Assembly (NCBI GenBank): GCA_910586225.1
Contig: CAJUIL010000007.1
Coordinates: 60,966-124,965 of the forward strand
Source of the DNA: an uncultured Eubacterium sp.
Lineage (GTDB): Bacteria; Bacillota; Clostridia; Lachnospirales; Lachnospiraceae
Direction of reading: 5' to 3'
DNA length: 64,000 bases
Within the stretch, counting starts at the first letter, position 1, and every line of letters begins with the position of its first letter. Shown piece after piece: positions 17,277-25,238 of this stretch. The notes under the pieces are model-generated. The model ran no database searches, was not told the origin of the DNA, and saw only the letters and a list, made by a program, of their open reading frames with translations. Position numbers and translations under genes: made by a program.

Positions 17277-17313
17277 TATGCAGCCAGAAACTTTGAAATA
17301 TTCTGGCTGCATA
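17277..17313. terminator. Bidirectional terminator between ferredoxin and HIRAN genes
   Basis: TATGCAGCCAGAA (17277-17289) pairs perfectly with TTCTGGCTGCATA (17301-17313) around an 11-base loop. It sits between two convergent stop codons, at 17269 and 17316. The plus side is followed by AAATACTTTTT. Confidence 0.75.
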
Positions 17314-17315
17314 GG

Positions 17316-18005
17316 TTAAATACTTTTTAATTCTACTTTAATGCACTCATTACAATTTTTGCTTTTATCAACAGAATATACCTGGCAGGATAACTGCTTT
17401 TGATTATCCAGCATCATCGATACTCCCTCACTATAATACCTTGGAATATATCCAAGCATATGTCCATAGACATCCAGCATCTTTACCGCAAAAGCATCAT
17501 AACGATTTTTCGGTTCTCTCTGCAAAACAATTTCATCTCCAACTGTAACCATAACCGACCTTTTGCAATCATTCCCATTACATCCAAGATAATGCCTTGG
17601 CCCTGCCATAAAAAAAATTCTTTTCACCTTCTCATTTATATCAAATATCGGATCAATAAACTCAAAATTATCAATCGGAAGCCTTGCCCCACTTCTTTTT
17701 AAAAGCATATACTCATCATATTCTTCTAAATCATATTTCTTAAGAATATTTTGAATATCTTTTCTCTTCCTGTCTGGTAATCGGCTTGAAAAAACCGGAA
17801 ATAATTTCTCGTCCTTATATACCTGCTGCAAATTCTGAAAACAAAGCAACGGTGTAAATCCATCATTTATCGCTTCTGCCACTTTTTCCACATATCGGAA
17901 TTCAAATTGTCCATTTCTGATCAATTCCCCTACAATATACTGTTTTCTGGATTTTTCAGCTTTCCAGATCAAGTATAAATAATCCTTCCCATCCTTCTGT
18001 GACAT
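17316..18005 (-). CDS. HipS-like N-subdomain fused to a HIRAN domain
   Basis: The 229-residue protein starts at an ATG preceded by AAGGAG, located inside the end of the kinase gene. Residues 8-118 resemble the N-subdomain 1 of HipA kinases: QYIVGELIRNGQFEFRY, GFTPLLCF, LFPVFSSRLPDRKRKDIQ and YMLLKRSGARLPIDNFEF follow the order of that domain. HipBST systems encode it separately as HipS. Residues 130-229 match the HIRAN domain (FFMAGPRHYLG, VGDEIVLQREPKNRYDAFAVKM, YGHMLGYIPRYYS), a module linked to DNA ends and stalled forks in other proteins. The pairing with the kinase suggests an antitoxin or targeting subunit, by inference. No HTH is present. Confidence 0.75.
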   Translation of the reverse strand: MSQKDGKDYLYLIWKAEKSRKQYIVGELIRNGQFEFRYVEKVAEAINDGFTPLLCFQNLQQVYKDEKLFPVFSSRLPDRKRKDIQNILKKYDLEEYDEYMLLKRSGARLPIDNFEFIDPIFDINEKVKRIFFMAGPRHYLGCNGNDCKRSVMVTVGDEIVLQREPKNRYDAFAVKMLDVYGHMLGYIPRYYSEGVSMMLDNQKQLSCQVYSVDKSKNCNECIKVELKSI

Positions 18006-18009
18006 TGCC

Positions 18010-18885
18010 CTACTCCTTCCTCTGGTATATATCCATCAAAATTTCTTTTTTTGTTAAAATATACTTAGTGATAAGAAGTTGCCTTTTTTCAGATAAAACT
18101 TCCTCATATTTTTTTAGTATATCACATATTTTATCTTTTGTCACAAATTTATTGATTTGATTCACAATATTCTGTGTCTGTCTACAATAGTTTCTGTTTA
18201 AATATTTCACCACATCCGTATGTGTTGGCCTATTTTTATCACTGGCAAAAATTCGAATCAAAGATTTTGATTTTGAATCCGTCAGTGATTTCCATAACAT
18301 TTTATCTCTTCCTAAATATTTTTCAATTTTTGATTCGCTCACAAATGCACAAAGCGATGAACTATTATCATAAAGCAGACTCAGCCTGTACTTATTTTCT
18401 TCTTTAATAAAAGCCCAGTTACTTTGATGTCTATCAGTATTTCCAATCAGAAAATCAAATACTAAAATCGGCAAGAACTCCTCAAAAAGATGAAAACCTT
18501 TCAATGCACTCGCAATCATTTCCAGCGAATACTTTTCACCTGTTTGCGTATCCATCAGCTTCTCGACATCAAATTTACTATATAAACTGCTAATAAAATG
18601 AACCCCTTCTACCAATTCCATAGAATCTTTCTCAACAATATTATAACTAAAAGAACCTTCCCGTCCATAATACCTGCCTAACTCAAAACGTGCACATGAA
18701 AGACCTATTAATTCAGCCAAATCACTCGCAATACATTCCGAAGCATGATCAGTAGTTTCCTCGTCCTTTTTATACTTAAATAAACCTATTTCCATAGTTT
18801 CCGGATTGATCAGCCATTGTTTTTCGCTGCGTCCACTCCCCTCAGACGCACCCTCATATTCTCTCCAGTTAGAAAAATCTTTCAT
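18010..18885 (-). CDS. HipA/CtkA-type serine/threonine kinase lacking N-subdomain 1
   Basis: The 291-residue protein has the HipA kinase core. A candidate ATP-binding lysine is K37 in GLFKYKK, the catalytic segment is FDFLIGNTDRHQSNWAFI (D151, N156), and the metal-binding segment is LLYDNSSSL (D173). It starts directly with the kinase part (NWREYEGASEGSGRSEKQWLI) and lacks the first N-terminal subdomain of canonical HipA, as HipT and CtkA do. An AAAGGAG site precedes the ATG. The HIRAN gene follows after four bases, so the two are translated together. HipA kinases phosphorylate aminoacyl-tRNA synthetases or other targets and stop growth; the target here is unknown. No hipB-like regulator lies next to it. 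Confidence 0.82.
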   Translation of the reverse strand: MKDFSNWREYEGASEGSGRSEKQWLINPETMEIGLFKYKKDEETTDHASECIASDLAELIGLSCARFELGRYYGREGSFSYNIVEKDSMELVEGVHFISSLYSKFDVEKLMDTQTGEKYSLEMIASALKGFHLFEEFLPILVFDFLIGNTDRHQSNWAFIKEENKYRLSLLYDNSSSLCAFVSESKIEKYLGRDKMLWKSLTDSKSKSLIRIFASDKNRPTHTDVVKYLNRNYCRQTQNIVNQINKFVTKDKICDILKKYEEVLSEKRQLLITKYILTKKEILMDIYQRKE

Positions 18886-19207
18886 CAGCTTACTCTCTCC
18901 TTTCTTCGCGGAATCAAAAAAAGAATTACATCTGACTTTCTTCTTTTAAAGTATAACATACTTCTCTCACTGAAACAAATCACACACACCATTTATTTTC
19001 CAAAATAATCTTAAAATATCCCCATTCCATTATGCAATATTCACAAAACCACCTCCCTAAAATTGTATAAAACGCAGAATCAACAAGATTCCCCGCCAAT
19101 TACGACATATGCCGTTTTTCAAAACCCATTTCTTTTATATAATACAAGTACAATATCACTCAGGCAGTAACACACAAAAACCCACAAAGAAAGGAAGGTA
19201 TATCTAT
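18886..19207. other. Divergent intergenic region, promoter for the nucleoside operon
   Basis: It separates the minus-strand kinase from the plus-strand phosphorylase. TATAAT at 19138-19143 is a consensus -10 for the salvage operon, 65 bases before the ATG, with a poor -35. No purine riboswitch core was recognised. Confidence 0.45.
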
Positions 19208-20020
19208 ATGTATCAAAAACTTACAACCTGTTTAGCCAGCGTAAAGGAAAAAATTGATTTTAAACCAGAGGTAGCTCTTATTTTAGGCTCCGGCTTAGGA
19301 GACTACGCAGACGGTATCCAGATCGAGCAGACAATCGAATACACAGACATCGAAGGCTTTCCAGTATCAACTGTAAAAGGACACAAAGGCCGTTTCGTAT
19401 TCGGATATGTGGATCAAACTCCAGTCGTGATCATGCAGGGACGTGTCCACTATTATGAAGGCTATCCAATGTCAGACGTTGTACTTCCTACCCGATTGAT
19501 GGGAATGCTCGGCGCTAAGAAGCTGTTCTTGACAAATGCTGCCGGAGGCGCCAATACATCCTTCCATCCGGGAGATTTTATGATGATCACTGACCACATT
19601 ACAGCACTTATCCCAAGCCCGCTGATCGGACCGAACATGGAAGAGCTCGGACCGAGATTCCCGGATATGAGCGAGGTTTACAGCAAACGCTTGCAGGAAG
19701 TCATTCGAAACTGTGCAAAGGAATGCGGCATACAAATGCAGGAAGGTGTTTATTTACAATTTACCGGTCCAGCTTATGAGACTCCGGCGGAAATCAGAAT
19801 GGCTCAGACCCTGGGCGGAGATGCCGTAGGCATGAGTACTGCCTGTGAAGCGGTCGCTGCACGTCATATGGGACTTGAAGTATGTGGAATATCCTGCATT
19901 ACCAATATGGCTGCAGGTCTTTCAGATGCAAAGCTTGACCATAAGGAAGTCCAAGAAACCGCAGACCGCGTAGCAAAATCCTTCAAAGAGCTTGTTACAA
20001 AAATCGTTACGAATATGTAA
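19208..20020 (+). CDS. punA: Purine nucleoside phosphorylase (inosine/guanosine type)
   Basis: The start is the ATG at 19208, after GGAAGG; the open frame extends 33 codons further upstream but that part is AT-rich non-coding. The 270-residue protein has PNP-I family blocks: LILGSGLGDYAD (phosphate loop), GRVHYYEG, TNAAGGANTSFHPGDFM, GPAYETPAEIRM and the purine-site segment GGDAVGMSTACEAVAARHMG. It cleaves purine nucleosides with phosphate to free base and ribose-1-phosphate. It heads an operon with guanine deaminase, phosphopentomutase and a nucleoside transporter, so guanine would go to xanthine and ribose-1-phosphate to ribose-5-phosphate. Confidence 0.93.
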   Translation: MYQKLTTCLASVKEKIDFKPEVALILGSGLGDYADGIQIEQTIEYTDIEGFPVSTVKGHKGRFVFGYVDQTPVVIMQGRVHYYEGYPMSDVVLPTRLMGMLGAKKLFLTNAAGGANTSFHPGDFMMITDHITALIPSPLIGPNMEELGPRFPDMSEVYSKRLQEVIRNCAKECGIQMQEGVYLQFTGPAYETPAEIRMAQTLGGDAVGMSTACEAVAARHMGLEVCGISCITNMAAGLSDAKLDHKEVQETADRVAKSFKELVTKIVTNM

Positions 20021-20101
20021 TGCAAAAACAGCAAAACAAGCTGTAAAATTGGATTGCATCAACAAATACAGTAATATCAAATCAAAAATGGGGAATAAAT
20101 A

Positions 20102-21391
20102 ATGAAAAGATATGTAATTAAGGGAAATATCTGTTACAGCAGATCAAGTACACAGCTATGCGTCGCGGAAAACAGCTACGTTGTATGCGAAAACGGAAGC
20201 TGTGCGGGAGTCTATCAAACGCTCCCGGAATGCTATGCTGCGTTTCCTTGCTATGATTATACGGATAAGCTCGTCATTCCTGGGTTGACAGACCTTCATG
20301 TACACGCGCCGCAGTATCCGTTCCGCGGCCTTGGTATGGACCTGGAACTGATTGACTGGCTGAATACACATACGTTTGTGGAAGAAGCCAAATACGCTGA
20401 CATGGAATATGCTGATCAGGCATACGAAATCTTCGCGGACGACCTAAAAAACAGTGCGACTACAAGAGCCTGCATCTTTGCTACAATCCACACACAGGCA
20501 ACCTCGCTGCTGATGGAAAAGCTGGAACAATCTGGTATCAAAGCTTATGTCGGCAAGGTCAATATGGACAGAAACAGTCCCGCATATCTTTGCGAGGAAA
20601 CCCCAGAGCAGGCAGCTATGGATACAGAAAAATGGATCGCGGAAAACAGCGGCTATGAAAATATCAAGCCAATCCTGACTCCTAGATTTATTCCGGTCTG
20701 CTCCGATGAATTGATGCAGCAGCTTTCCAATCTGCAGAAAAAATACCATTTGCCGATGCAGTCGCACCTGTCGGAAAACTTAGGCGAAATCGAATGGGTC
20801 AAAAAGCTTTGCCCGGATACTTCCTGTTACGGGGCAGCTTATGACAAATACGGCCTGTTTGGAAATGATTGTCCGACGATCATGGCACATTGTGTACACA
20901 GCGGCCCAGAAGAGGTCAAACTGATGAAGGAGCAAAACGTATTTGTAGCCCATTGCCCGGAATCCAATGCCAATCTATCCTCCGGCATTGCCCCGGTACG
21001 GACTTACCTTGACCTTGGTATCAAGACCGGGCTTGGCAGCGATATCGCGGCCGGCTCTTCCTTGTCCATTTTTAAAGCAATGGCAATGGCGATCCAATGC
21101 TCCAAGCTGCGCTGGCGGCTAACTGACCAGTCCTTGCCGCCTCTTAAAATGGAAGAAGCCTTTTACCTTGCCACAAAAGGCGGCGGCGAATTTTTCGGAA
21201 AGGTCGGCAGCTTTGAAAAAGGCTATGAATTTGACGCTGTCGTGATTGATGATGCCATCTACAGGCATCCGCAGCCGCTTTCTGCAAAGGAACGGCTGGA
21301 ACGCTTGATCTATCTTGCACAGGACGGCTGCATTGTTGCAAAGTTCGCAGGCGGAACAAAAATATTTGAAAGAGAAGCATCCATATTATGA
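20102..21391 (+). CDS. guaD: Guanine deaminase (amidohydrolase family)
   Basis: The 429-residue protein has the amidohydrolase zinc motifs: DLHVHAPQYPFRG near residue 66, QSHLSEN near 222, MAHCVHS and the aspartate motif GLGSDIAAGSS near 318. The first motif with PQYP is typical of guanine deaminases, which hydrolyse guanine to xanthine and ammonia. The ribosome site is AATGGGG. Its stop overlaps the next start (ATGA), so the Crp-like regulator is translationally coupled. It lies directly after the phosphorylase that would supply guanine. Confidence 0.9.
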   Translation: MKRYVIKGNICYSRSSTQLCVAENSYVVCENGSCAGVYQTLPECYAAFPCYDYTDKLVIPGLTDLHVHAPQYPFRGLGMDLELIDWLNTHTFVEEAKYADMEYADQAYEIFADDLKNSATTRACIFATIHTQATSLLMEKLEQSGIKAYVGKVNMDRNSPAYLCEETPEQAAMDTEKWIAENSGYENIKPILTPRFIPVCSDELMQQLSNLQKKYHLPMQSHLSENLGEIEWVKKLCPDTSCYGAAYDKYGLFGNDCPTIMAHCVHSGPEEVKLMKEQNVFVAHCPESNANLSSGIAPVRTYLDLGIKTGLGSDIAAGSSLSIFKAMAMAIQCSKLRWRLTDQSLPPLKMEEAFYLATKGGGEFFGKVGSFEKGYEFDAVVIDDAIYRHPQPLSAKERLERLIYLAQDGCIVAKFAGGTKIFEREASIL

Positions 21392-22104
21392 ATTCAAAGC
21401 AGGAATTGTTAGACGTTATCAGCAGATCAGATCATACCAGACATTCCTATTTGTATGCGCTGTTTAAATATGTACCGGATTTGATCGTAAAGCAGATGTC
21501 CTACAAAAAATATAAAAAAGACGAATACCTGATCCATGCGAAAACGCCTTGTGACACAATCTATATTATCCTGTCAGGAAAGGTAGCCGGTCTGGACTTC
21601 CAAAAACAGGGACGCGCCTACTATTTTATGGATTTTACACAAATGCCGATCGTAGGTGATTTTGAAGTATTTGGGGAAATACCGGATTATACCGTATCCA
21701 TACGTGCTACGGAGGACAGCGCAGTACTGCTGCTGCCTTCCTCCTATTATCTGCAATGGATACAAAACGACGAAAACGCGTTGTTTATCAGAATTAAAAA
21801 CATTATCAGCACACTGACGCTCGAAAATAAAAGTGAACGTGAATATTTGTTTATGAACTGCAGGGAACGGCTGGTAAAATATATGGTAAATTCTTATGAG
21901 AACGGCCATTCGGGCCACTCCGGCAGCTATAAGCTGCACAAAACCCAGCTGGAACTGTCTGACAGAATCGGCTTTAATATCAGAAGCGTCCAGCGGGGTA
22001 TCGCCGCTTTGGAAAAGGAAAGTCTGATATCACTGGAAAATGGGAAGATCACGATTTCACAAGAACAATTTTTGCGGCTAAAACAAATTGAAAACGAAAC
22101 GTAA
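21388..22104 (+). CDS. Crp/Fnr-family transcriptional regulator
   Basis: The 238-residue protein has a cyclic-nucleotide-binding-like beta barrel (IYIILSGKVAGLDFQ, PIVGDFEVFGE, ATEDSAVLLLPSS) at residues 40-130, a connecting helix, and a C-terminal winged helix (QLELSDRIGFNIRSVQRGIAALEKESLI). No Fnr-type cysteine cluster is seen, so it does not look like an oxygen sensor. The start overlaps the stop of guaD. Its place inside the operon suggests it senses a purine- or nucleoside-related signal and controls these genes, by inference. The ligand is unknown. Confidence 0.85.
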   Translation: MNSKQELLDVISRSDHTRHSYLYALFKYVPDLIVKQMSYKKYKKDEYLIHAKTPCDTIYIILSGKVAGLDFQKQGRAYYFMDFTQMPIVGDFEVFGEIPDYTVSIRATEDSAVLLLPSSYYLQWIQNDENALFIRIKNIISTLTLENKSEREYLFMNCRERLVKYMVNSYENGHSGHSGSYKLHKTQLELSDRIGFNIRSVQRGIAALEKESLISLENGKITISQEQFLRLKQIENET

Positions 22105-22127
22105 CACAGAAAGGAGAACCTTCAAGC

Positions 22128-23318
22128 ATGAAAAAATATAAACGTATCTTTACAATCGTTATAGACTCACTCGGTGCAGGCGCACTCCCTGACGCAGCGG
22201 ATTACGGCGACGCAGGCACTGATACGCTTGGACATATTTCTCAGTCCATGGACGAATTTCACATTCCAAACCTGCAAAAACTCGGTATTGCAAACCTCCA
22301 TCCTTTAAAACAGGTATCTCCTGTGGAAAACCCGCTTGCCTGCTATACATACCTGTTTGAAGCGAGCACCGGAAAAGACACTATGACCGGACATTGGGAA
22401 ATGATGGGACTGCATATTACAACACCGTTTAAGACTTTTACCGAAACCGGATTTCCAAAGGAATTGCTTGACGAACTGTCTGCAAGGACTGGACGTGTGA
22501 TCATCGGCAATAAAAGCGCCAGCGGAACAGAGATTCTGGATGAGCTTGCCGAAGAAGAGATCGCAACAGGCCATATGATCGTATATACCTCAGCTGATTC
22601 CGTCCTGCAGATCTGCGGAAATGAAGAAACCTTTGGTCTGGACGAATTATACCGCTGCTGCGAAATTGCCCGCGAGATCACGATGAAAGACGAATGGAAG
22701 GTAGGCCGCGTGATTGCAAGACCTTATGTAGGCAAGAAAAAAGGCGAATTTAAAAGAACAAGCAACCGCCATGACTACGCATTAAAGCCATACGGAAAAA
22801 CTGTCCTGAACGCGTTAAAAGAATCTGATCTGGAAGTTATTTCCGTAGGAAAGATCTTTGATATTTTTGACGGCGAAGGACTGACCGAATCCAACAAATC
22901 CAAAAGCTCCGTACACGGAATGGAACAGACGATCGAAATCGCAAAACGTGATTTTGAAGGACTCTGTTTTGTCAATCTGGTAGATTTTGACGCTTTATGG
23001 GGTCACAGACGCGATGTCAAAGGCTACGCACAAGAGCTGGAAAAATTTGACGTAAAGCTTGGAGAACTTTTGCCATTGCTGCGTGACGATGATCTGCTCC
23101 TTATTACCGCCGATCATGGAAACGACCCAACGCATACAGGCACAGACCATACAAGAGAGAAAGTCCCGTTCCTTGCTTATTCTCCATCTATGGAAAACCA
23201 TGGCAAGCTTCCGGATGCAGATACTTTTGCCATAATCGGCGCAACGATTGCTGAAAACTTTGGCATTGAAATGCCAGAGGGAACGATTGGTACTTCTGTT
23301 CTTGAAAGTTTAAAATAA
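22128..23318 (+). CDS. deoB: Phosphopentomutase
   Basis: The 396-residue protein matches DeoB over its full usual length. It starts with IVIDSLGAGALPDAADYGDAGTD (metal and phosphoryl-site residues), has DTMTGHWEM, and ends with TADHGNDPTHTGTDHTRE, the metal-binding alkaline-phosphatase-fold signature. It converts ribose-1-phosphate or deoxyribose-1-phosphate to the 5-phosphate. An AAAGGAG site precedes the ATG by 13 bases. It feeds the product of the phosphorylase two genes upstream into central metabolism. Confidence 0.96.
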   Translation: MKKYKRIFTIVIDSLGAGALPDAADYGDAGTDTLGHISQSMDEFHIPNLQKLGIANLHPLKQVSPVENPLACYTYLFEASTGKDTMTGHWEMMGLHITTPFKTFTETGFPKELLDELSARTGRVIIGNKSASGTEILDELAEEEIATGHMIVYTSADSVLQICGNEETFGLDELYRCCEIAREITMKDEWKVGRVIARPYVGKKKGEFKRTSNRHDYALKPYGKTVLNALKESDLEVISVGKIFDIFDGEGLTESNKSKSSVHGMEQTIEIAKRDFEGLCFVNLVDFDALWGHRRDVKGYAQELEKFDVKLGELLPLLRDDDLLLITADHGNDPTHTGTDHTREKVPFLAYSPSMENHGKLPDADTFAIIGATIAENFGIEMPEGTIGTSVLESLK

Positions 23319-23343
23319 GCACAGAAGGGAGTGAGTATGAAAA

Positions 23344-24537
23344 ATGAAGCTTATTTTAAATGTTATCGGAATCGTGATCGTTCTTGCAATCTGCTGGCTG
23401 ATCTCCTGGGATCGTAAAAGTATCCGATGGAAGGTAATCGCAAAAGCGCTGTTAGCTGAATTTATCATAGCCCTGCTGATCGTAAAAATACCCATCGGAC
23501 AAAAGATCATCACCGCCATGTCCGATGGGCTGACGGCAGTCATCAACTGCGGCAACGAAGGACTTACATTTGTTTTCGGAGATCTTTTTAATGGCAGTCT
23601 CAGCGTGTTTATCGTTCAGAGCCTGGGCAATATCATCTTTGTATCCTCACTTGTCGGCGTTTTATATTATGTCGGCGTGATCGGCTTTGTTGTAAAATGG
23701 ATCGGAAAAGCAGTCGGAAAGGTTATGGGCACCACAGAAGTAGAGAGCTTTGTCGCTGTCGCCAATATGTTTTTAGGACACACAGACAGCCCAATCCTTG
23801 TCAGTAAATATTTAAAGGATCTGACAGACAGCGAAATTTTTGTCATCCTTGTTTCTGGTATGGGAAGTATGTCCGCATCGATCTTAGGCGGCTACCACGC
23901 TCTAGGTATTCCAATGGAATATCTGCTGACAGCAAGCGCAATGGTTCCAATCGGCAGCATTATGATATCCAAGATCGTACTCCCGCAGACACAGCAGGTA
24001 ACATCCATCACAGATGTCAAGATGGACAACAAAGGCAATAACAGCAATGTCATAGACGCCCTTTCCGAAGGTGCATCCACAGGTATCCAAATGGTAATCT
24101 CCATCGGCGCATCCATCGTAGGCTTTGTTGGAATGGTTGCTGTAATCAATCTCTTTTTAGGGATGTTCCATATTACACTATCCGATATTTTTTCCTACGT
24201 ATTTGCACCGTTTGGCTTCCTGTTAGGTCTGGACAGCAATCAGATCTTGATGGAAGGCTCCTTACTCGGCAACAAACTGATCCTCAATGAGTTTGTTGCA
24301 TTTCAGGATCTTGGCTCAAGACTCAGCACATTAGACGCAAGAACAGGAATGATCTGCGCAATTTCCCTCTGTGGCTTTGCAAATCTTTCCAGTATGGGGA
24401 TGTGTATCGGCGGCATTGGCGTACTCTGCCCGGAAAAAAGAGGAACTATTTCCCGTCTTGTCTTTAAATCCATGATAAGCGGCGTATTTGTAAGTATTAT
24501 GAGCGCATTAATCGTAAGCATTGTTACTTTATTTTAA
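23344..24537 (+). CDS. nupC: NupC/CNT-family nucleoside transporter
   Basis: The 397-residue membrane protein has about ten hydrophobic segments, with CNT-family signatures such as FLGHTDSPILVSKYL, GMGSMSASILGGY, and a C-terminal CGFANLSSMGMCIGGIG. It would import nucleosides with a cation, supplying the phosphorylase. An in-frame TGA lies two codons upstream of the ATG at 23344, fixing the start. A second ATG at 23337, in another frame, sits nearer the GAAGGGAG ribosome site, so initiation may be partly diverted to a 26-codon frame. It is the fifth gene of the salvage operon. Confidence 0.93.
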   Translation: MKLILNVIGIVIVLAICWLISWDRKSIRWKVIAKALLAEFIIALLIVKIPIGQKIITAMSDGLTAVINCGNEGLTFVFGDLFNGSLSVFIVQSLGNIIFVSSLVGVLYYVGVIGFVVKWIGKAVGKVMGTTEVESFVAVANMFLGHTDSPILVSKYLKDLTDSEIFVILVSGMGSMSASILGGYHALGIPMEYLLTASAMVPIGSIMISKIVLPQTQQVTSITDVKMDNKGNNSNVIDALSEGASTGIQMVISIGASIVGFVGMVAVINLFLGMFHITLSDIFSYVFAPFGFLLGLDSNQILMEGSLLGNKLILNEFVAFQDLGSRLSTLDARTGMICAISLCGFANLSSMGMCIGGIGVLCPEKRGTISRLVFKSMISGVFVSIMSALIVSIVTLF

Positions 24538-24556
24538 TAACACGAAAGGAAAACAT

Positions 24557-25171
24557 ATGAACACATCCATGATCATTGAACTGGCCGGATACTTAGGTTC
24601 GGTATTAGTCGTCGTCTCCATGCTGATGTCATCCGTCGTTAAACTAAGGATCATCAATACTGCGGGAAGCATCATTTCAGCAACATACGCATTGATCATC
24701 CAATCTTATCCATTAGCGTTAATGAACATCTGCCTGATCATTATCAATATTTATAATCTGGCCAGACTGTTAAGATCAAATGAACCGTACGACCTTGTTG
24801 ATGTGAAAACAGACGACATTTTTCTGACCTATTTTCTGGACTACTATCAACAGGACATTCAGAACTTTTTTCCGGCAGCAAGATCTTTACTTTCCTCTGC
24901 GGATACCGCCTATATGATCTGCTGCAGCGCGGCTCCGGCTGGACTGCTGCTTGGAAAGAAACAAAAAGACGGGACAATGGACATTCTCATCGACTATACC
25001 ACCCCAATGTACCGGGACTGCTCGGCAGGCAGCTTTTTATATTCCAAATTGCAGAGCAAGGGAATCAACAGCCTCGTCTATTCCGGCAATTCTGAAAAGC
25101 ATATCCCTTACTTGCAAAAAATGGGATTTATCAATGAAAATGGAGCGTATGTAAAGCATCTGAGTGCTTAA
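24557..25171 (+). CDS. YgjV-like membrane domain fused to a GNAT-like domain
   Basis: The ATG at 24557 follows GAAAGGA and gives 204 residues. Residues 1-75 contain three membrane helices (LAGYLGSVLVVVSMLMSSVV, IISATYALIIQS, LMNICLIIINIYNLARLL) resembling YgjV-like proteins. After YDLVDVKTDD a soluble part of about 110 residues has the GNAT pattern: PAGLLLGKKQKDGTMDILIDY, FLYSKLQSKGINSLVYSG and the ending PYLQKMGF. It may be an N-acetyltransferase tethered to the membrane. It is the last gene of the nucleoside operon, which hints at a purine-related role, but no substrate can be named. Confidence 0.65.
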   Translation: MNTSMIIELAGYLGSVLVVVSMLMSSVVKLRIINTAGSIISATYALIIQSYPLALMNICLIIINIYNLARLLRSNEPYDLVDVKTDDIFLTYFLDYYQQDIQNFFPAARSLLSSADTAYMICCSAAPAGLLLGKKQKDGTMDILIDYTTPMYRDCSAGSFLYSKLQSKGINSLVYSGNSEKHIPYLQKMGFINENGAYVKHLSA

Positions 25172-25180
25172 TCTCAACAC

Positions 25181-25216
25181 GATCGGCGGCAGACTTAAAT
25201 TTATCTGCCGCCGATC
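25181..25216 (+). terminator. Terminator of the nucleoside salvage operon
   Basis: GATCGGCGGCAGA (25181-25193) pairs perfectly with TCTGCCGCCGATC (25204-25216) around a 10-base loop, right after the last stop codon. A T-rich stretch follows on the plus strand. It also separates the convergent ATPase gene. Confidence 0.85.
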
Positions 25217-25238
25217 ATAAAAATCTATCTCTTATTTT

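Noticed and set aside
18886..19207. Purine riboswitch ahead of the nucleoside salvage operon.
   Set aside because: The leader lacks the conserved three-way-junction core expected for a guanine or adenine riboswitch; only a -10 box and a ribosome site are clear.
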